Source: Arctopsyche grandis (taxonomy: Eukaryota; Arthropoda; Insecta; Trichoptera; Hydropsychidae). Taken from it: DNA of 64,000 nt. The stretch lies in contig NC_135364.1 of assembly GCF_051622035.1 (NCBI RefSeq), forward strand, positions 13,571,501-13,635,500. Direction: 5' to 3'. A model generated the notes under the pieces. That model saw only the letters and a list, made by a program, of their open reading frames with translations, ran no database searches and was not told the DNA's origin. Shown here piece by piece: positions 58,039 through 64,000 of this stretch (positions are counted from its first letter, which is position 1; each line of letters begins with the position of its first letter). A program made the position numbers and the translations under genes.

Positions 58039-59495
58039 TCACGAGATTTCATCCTCAGATTTACTATTTTCTTCTGATAGTATTATCGGTTGTCCAAGTG
58101 CAGGCACTTGGTGTGAGAACTCAGTTGTAGCCCAAAGGTACAAATCAAGGGTTCTTTCGGTGCATTCAGCGATAAATCTTATGAAAGGTCTCACGTCGCC
58201 TTCATTAGCCGTTTGTAAATGTTGATAGTACATGTGGCGGTCTTGTTTTAAAATAATCACAGGAGGATATCCTGCTTGCATTAAAATTAGATTCATCAAA
58301 AGCCTCGACGTTCGTCCATTACCATCGGTGAATGGATGTATGTGCACGAGTTTGTAATGCGCTAAAGCGGCTAATCTGTAATGAAATACGTTTCATTTTG
58401 TAAAAAGTTGTATAAAACAGCGTTTTTTTTATTAATAAAAGTTAATTACCTGACAGGATGCATCTCTAATGCGTCATCGGAATTGAGCCACTTCAGGAAT
58501 TGGTCCATCAAAAGATTTATAAACATCGGACCAGGAGGTATGTGTCCTCCAACGTAAACTTGAGTACGCCTGAAACATCCTCCTTCAGTAGGATCAACAT
58601 AGCCCAAGACTCGTCTGTGAATTTCAATGATATCATCAACAGTTATTTCGCCCATTCTGTGGATCAGAGTGGAGTTTATATATTTCATAGCGGCGTCTAG
58701 ACCGAGAATTTCATTATGCTCGTCTATACTTTTACCGGCTACGGCTAATTTGGTTTCTAAGATAAACCTAGTCTGCTGCAGAGTCATAGTGTTACCTTCT
58801 ATGCCCACAGTATGGTATACGTGTTGGAAGTAGGCTTCTTTTTTAGCTCGTCGGAAGGCAGCACTCGAGTCTGGTATTATGGAGAGTGCGTTTCGTTTAT
58901 CTTCTATCTTTTGTAACGAGTTGCGGTCTAAAGTTTCAACGAGGTTCGCTGTTCGACGACGATGAGCCAAAGCGACGGGATGATCGGGAACGGTGGCGAG
59001 AGCTCGGGCGTACAAAGCATCAGCGGCGAGTACATCTCGACGAGCTTCTTCTAAGAACTCTCCAAGACGAGTGAGCACGTCCGCATGTTTAGGGGCAAGG
59101 GCTGCTGCACGCCGCAATAATCGAAACGCTTTGTCTGGATTGCCACGAGCTCTGACTTCTTCAGCGGCGCGAACGGCTGCCAACGCTTCAGCCTCGGCCG
59201 CTCCCGCCTCCACACCGGCAATTTCCTCTTGCCACTGTCTCTGTAGCTGCGACTCTGACTCTCCATCGTCATATTGTTCTATCGCTTCATTCGGAAGTGG
59301 GATAAAGGGCTTTATACGTGCAATGTCTCTCCTGTCAATAGCATTCTTTCGGTTACTGTTATCGTTTTCATCCGCTTTTTTTATGTTATCTTTGCTGTAA
59401 TAACCACACAAGAGGAGGGCTGAAAGTACTGACCCGAGAAAGAACGCTTGAGTGTGAGTTTTGCCGATTCCCGGCAAAAGAGTGGCGGCGCGCAT
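58039..59495 (-). CDS. FICD: FICD: ER Fic-domain adenylyltransferase/deAMPylase
   Basis: Exons 59495-58450 and 58375-58039 predict 460 residues (human FICD has 458). A short N-terminus is followed by a signal-anchor membrane helix (about residues 18-32, [14 protein letters not shown]). Two TPR-like repeats follow (about 100-180), then the linker helix. The autoinhibitory motif TVGIEGN carries E233, equivalent to human E234. The catalytic Fic motif [12 protein letters not shown] places the active His at 362 (human 363), spanning just after the intron. The flap ([18 protein letters not shown]) is present. The enzyme adds AMP to, and removes it from, the ER chaperone BiP. I chose ATG at 59493-59495; the six codons upstream are open but lack an ATG. 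Head to head with DDX51. Confidence 0.96.
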
Positions 59496-59854
59496 CACAA
59501 CATTCAACGACACGTGTACACTAACTACTGGTCACTTTGACATCTGTCACTGACGTATGATCTTCGAACTGTTTACTGTTGACCATACATATTCCATTAA
59601 GAATTTTGTTTTAATGCTATTATTCATTGATGTATAATACACCAATGCTATTATTACTATTAATTAATGATTAATAAATTTATATGACATATGAAGATGC
59701 AATAAGAGTAATTAATATAACTATACGAAAAAATATATACAAATAGAAGTAGGAGAGTCATGACACTAGAAGAACTGATAAAAAATTGAAGTTGAAGAAA
59801 AGTGAAGTGTGGAAGGGTTAGGTGATTATTATTATTAATATGATTATTATATAG

Positions 59855-59990
59855 TAAAATCTCTATAACGGAACATCTGCCAGCCGAAAAGTCCATCATA
59901 CTAACGAGAACTTGAGTGCCAAATATTCCGTATTCGCGATTTTCAAAAAATTGTCTTTTGGACGATCGCAATGTGCATAATAATCCAATT
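59855..59990. repeat. Partial family C (MULE-like) repeat between FICD and DDX51
   Basis: CGGAACATCTG, CATACTAACGAGAACT and GATCGCAATGTGC occur in the same order as in the complete copy at 2755-2958. The ends are incomplete. Confidence 0.45.
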
Positions 59991-60009
59991 ATCGTGTAGA
60001 AGATGCAAA

Positions 60010-60340
60010 AAATGTTTTAATGAATGTTTTATGAAGTGTCCCGCATTTGTACATATAACCTTTCCAACATGTTTGTAGGAGCAAAAAAGTTTTCAGTTCC
60101 TTTTACTTATGTATAGATAGCAAGGCGCTATGAATAATAAACTCTGCTTCTTTTTCTTCGTCGGTTATTTGTATCACACCAGTTGCAGTTTACATAGGTG
60201 AGTATTGAGTTAGGAATCCAGTAATTTGTCTGTGCTCGACTTACTTGAAATGTAAATTGGAGACAAGGTATAAATTGTGCATTTGATTGTTAATCTAACT
60301 TAAGATTATTTTATAAAAGGGGAAATAGAAGGCGCATATT
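60010..60340. repeat. Dispersed repeat (family H), copy 2
   Basis: Collinear with 17105-17450 (ATATAACCTTTCCAACATGT, GTGCTCGACTTA, GGAGACAAGGTATAAA, CTAACTTAAGATTATTTTAT). The class is unknown. It lies in the FICD-DDX51 spacer. Confidence 0.5.
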
Positions 60341-60487
60341 TTCTGTTACATCTTTTTTTATTAGACTCGCGCCCCGCATTGCAACGCAAATATCTGGTCA
60401 CTTTAGTCTTGGTCTTCGACTAGTAATAAAATACATAGCAATTAACCGTGTTGTTTAGACCTCCGACAACTTTGATTTTGACATAAG

Positions 60488-62934
60488 ATGTCTTTATTCG
60501 CAGTAAATCGGTTAGTTTATTTTATATCTTTTTTAATTAATAATTCAATCCTTCTAACAAGTTTTGATATAAATATTTTACTTTTATACATTTTAAACAG
60601 CAATAGTGACTGTATTCAAATATTCTGTAATGTTTACACGTGACATAACCTTCAATATGGCCATGTGTATTTCATCTGTCAAATATAATGAGTGATGTCC
60701 TAACTTTTTTTAGGTACGTTGAGGAAGAAGATGGTTTGAATGACAAAAGTTATCATGAAGATAATTTATTACGGCTTAAAGCTAGAATTGAAGAGAGGCG
60801 GAAAACTAAAATAAAATTTGCTGAAAAAAATGTAGAAATTGTCGAAAGTAAATCTGAATCTATTGAATTGGATGATGTACCAGTTCAAGAAGAAAAAGAG
60901 TTGGAAGATGACGAAGTAGAAAATAAAGTAGAAACCTCACACGAAATTGAAAATCAGAGTATTCCGCAATTTAAAGTTTTGGGTGTGAAAGGATTTGAAA
61001 AAAAACTGAAAGTATATTATTAAATTTACTATTTATCTATTTTTGTTTTGTGACGCTTTGCATATTTTTATCTAGACTTTTTTTTAAGGTTAAAAGAGTT
61101 CTTCCGTATTGGCTTTTAAATCCGATTCCTTTATCTCTCAATTTAAATGATCAATGTGATCAAATTCAGAACACACCATTTTTACATAATTCTCTCAAGA
61201 AAAAATTGACCACAGAAGGTATCAAACATTTTTTTCCCGTTCAGTCTAAAGTTATTCCTTGGTTGTTAGAAGAAAATAAAAAAAGTGATGTGTTTTGGCC
61301 AAAGGATTTGTGTGTTTCCGCACCAACCGGAAGTGGTAAAACATTGGCGTATGTACTACCAATAATACAGGTTTGATTAATATTATTGATTGATTTATGA
61401 TATTTATTTGTATGGAATTGTTAATTTATTTGTCTTTCTACTTTAAGGTACTTTCGAATAGATTAGATAGACAGATAAGAGCATTGATAGTTCTTCCTGT
61501 AAAAGAACTTGCAGCTCAAGTTGCCAAAGTATTCAAAGACTACTGTGTAGGAACAAATTTAAAAGTAGCGTTAATTACTGGATCTGTTCCATTTCAACAA
61601 GAAAAATCACAATTAGTACGATACAGTTACGTAAATACAAACTATTATGTCACATTATAAATTTGAAATCCGATATGTATATATTAATTAATTATGAATT
61701 ACAGGCAGAATAGAAGGTTGGCAGAGTGAAGTGGATATAATGATTTGCACTGCAGGTCGTTTGGTTGAACATATCAAAAGCACCGAGGGTTTCACATTGC
61801 AAAATTTGAGATTTTTAGTCATAGACGAAGCTGATAGAATAATGCAACATATACAGAATGATTGGCTTTATCATCTTAATCAACATATGAAAATTGGAAG
61901 TTCTCTAGCAACTGGAAAAGCTCCTGTTTTGAATTTTAACACAGTTAAAATTGGCAAAAGACCTCCGCAAAAATTATTATTTTCTGCAACATTATCACAA
62001 GATCCAGAAAAGCTCAAAGAATGGGGTCTTTTTCAACCGAAATTATTTTCAGTCGTTTCCAATATTGTTTCTAACAAAGACGGCAAAGAAACTTCGCACG
62101 ATAGTATCGGAAAATATACAACGCCAATGGAATTATCCGAAAAATATGTTATTACTGACGTAGAATACAAACCAGCTGTGTTGTATCATTTATTGAAGCA
62201 AGATTTCAGTAAAGTTTTGTGTTTCACTAATTCATCTCAGTCTGCACATCGTCTATCAGTATTATTGAAATTCATGTTAGACGAAAAAATACGTGTCGCT
62301 GAAATATCTGCCGCATTAAGTAAAAATTCAAGAGAATCCGTGTTGAAGAAATTTAAACTTGGTGACGTCAACATGTTAGTTTGATTGAAATTTGTTTGTT
62401 TTATGATATTTATTTAATAGCTCAATTAATTGTATAATATGCTATGTTGCAGATTAATAAGCACAGATGCTTTAGCGCGTGGAATTGACATTGTTGATTG
62501 CGATAGTGTTATATCATACGACCCTCCCAAAAATGTTAAAACATATATTCACAGGATCGGTAGAACGGGCCGTGCCGGCAGGCACGGAACTGCGTTTGCT
62601 ATTTTGACTCAAACTCAACAAAAACAATTCAAGGTGAATATTTATTGTTGACAAAAACTGATGTTTACAATGTATATACATATTATACATTCCCGCTTAA
62701 TATATTTATTAAATATTATTACAGGAGATATTAAAAACGGCAGGGAAGGCAGATATAGAAAAAATTGAAATCAGTTCTGAAGAGTTGGATAATACAATGG
62801 AAATTTATCACGAGGCTATGGAAAAATCAAAAGATGAAATCAACAGGGAAACAAACGATCACGTTACCAAATTGAAAACGCTCAAAAGAGGACGATCCAT
62901 CTCTGCATTCAATAAAAGAAGAAAACCCAATTAA
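60488..62934 (+). CDS. DDX51: DDX51 / Dbp73D-type DEAD-box RNA helicase
   Basis: Exons 60488-60510, 60714-61011, 61089-61370, 61448-61625, 61705-62374, 62453-62633 and 62725-62934 join in frame and predict 613 residues. The N-terminus MSLFAVNRY fits the family start, and a low-complexity acidic region follows. Helicase motifs in order: FFPVQSKVIP (Q-motif region), APTGSGKT (I), PVKELA (Ia), TAGRLVEHI (Ib), VIDEAD (II), LLFSATL (III), VLCFTNSSQSAHRLS (IV), STDALARGIDI (V) and HRIGRTGRAG (VI). The long insert around 61870-61970 before motif III is typical of DDX51/Dbp6, which acts in nucleolar 60S ribosome assembly. The exon 4 donor (ACA|GTTACG) is weak but the only one that keeps frame. Poly(A) signal about 62962. 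Confidence 0.95.
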
Positions 62935-64000
62935 ATACATACATATATGTACATATGTACATAATAAAATATTGTATCAAAACTTTAAATGAATTTTATA
63001 TAAACAAGTATCAATTGACTTTTCCATATATTTTTCCTTTTATTGTATTTCTAAATTAATTAACCAGACTGGTCACTATAGAGATACATATTTGTTTATA
63101 TATACACATAACTAAAAATTCTATCTGTTTCTAATTTATGTAAACACCTCTCATTCAACATGTTTTTGAATTTGCATTGTAAATTTATGTTTTTAAAATT
63201 CATATCCAAGGAATAATATTTCCATACATTATAAATATATCATTCATTCTCGATTATTGCTTATCAAATATATAATAAGTCGTTTCTAAAAAATTAAATC
63301 AACAAACCTTTTAGTTTAATGGTATCCATATTTATTTAAAACATTTACATTTGGTCCCCCGTTTCAAATATATTAACTACAGAACTTCTTATCTGTGATA
63401 AAATACAATCTTTTGTCATAATAAAAATCCTGGATATACATATGTTCATCATACATTGTATGTAACTAGATTATTTAAATTTTTGAGTCCAACGGGTATA
63501 AACATGCTATTAGTTTGCATATACTGTCCGTTGACAACACTAAACTGGTCTTACAGACGATTCCAGTTATACAATTCACACGTATTTCCAGTAAAAGGAA
63601 ATAAAAATTTCAATCTAAAAATAAAGTCATTGTAATTAGACGAAAATTCTTATTGATTTTATTCTGTAAATTTGTTATATTGTACATATTTAGCCAATGT
63701 TTGAGTTTTATACTTATTTAAAAGTTAAGCAACGCAGCATTTAAGAAAAATAAACAAATATTTTGTTGATCATCATCAAAACAACAAAACAGATCAACAT
63801 TATTATACGAAAACAAATAAGATTGACTGTAGCTTATGGCGCAATACGTGGAATTTTTAGAAAGGGCAGATGATGCCGATCAACAGACGCATGATAAACA
63901 ATCAGTATAATCTGCATACCTGCTATCTGACGAGATGGAGGTGTGTTGCTATTCGCCAATCACGACACAATTCTGTTGTTTACGCAAACAAGTTGCTAAA
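62935..64000. other. AT-rich sequence downstream of DDX51, nothing recognised
   Basis: About 1 kb of AT-rich sequence to the window edge, with no exon-like frame or repeat relative found. Confidence 0.5.

Overview
The window is nuclear DNA of an insect, most likely holometabolous. It is AT-rich, its genes are spliced with GT-AG introns, and it carries ZAD-type C2H2 zinc-finger genes, many short inverted-repeat transposons, a tRNA-derived SINE and LINE debris. All protein names below come from motif and domain reading; no database search was run.

Layout. 1-5.3 kb (+): 3' exons of an erect wing/NRF1-type transcription factor gene. 7.5-8.7 kb (-): cytochrome c oxidase subunit 5A (COX5A). 10.2-23.4 kb (+): three tandem paralogous ZAD zinc-finger genes with 17, 10 and 8 fingers, separated and interrupted by transposons. 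26.6-28.4 kb (-): JMJD6/PSR oxygenase. 31.3-55.9 kb (+): one 25 kb kinesin-13 gene (Klp10A/KIF2 type) with very large 5' introns. 58.0-59.5 kb (-): FICD. 60.5-62.9 kb (+): DDX51/Dbp73D helicase. JMJD6 and the kinesin, and FICD and DDX51, lie head to head.

The accessory content is unusually readable, because many insertions keep their target-site duplications. These include PIF/Harbinger-type elements with TTA or TAA duplications (one 2.3 kb element still carries a MADF/BESS-like coding remnant), hAT elements with 8-bp duplications, MULE-like elements with 9-bp duplications, a piggyBac-like element in TTAA, and a Foldback-like palindrome with tandem repeats inside its arms. Several are nested: a hAT and a LINE in a Harbinger element inside a zinc-finger gene intron; a SINE in a MITE; a LINE in a Harbinger MITE.

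The most interesting new item is a compact three-exon gene for an unrecognised 80-residue acidic protein (51641-52020), nested in the same orientation in the last large kinesin intron. A piggyBac-like element has landed exactly at its stop codon without changing it. Other points of note are non-GT splice donors in two of the three zinc-finger genes, a block duplication of five zinc fingers, and a GC-rich 32-codon cassette exon in the kinesin.

The seven ordinary genes serve general cell functions (transcription, respiration, protein hydroxylation, microtubule depolymerisation, ER AMPylation, ribosome biogenesis). Nothing suggests that they form one pathway.
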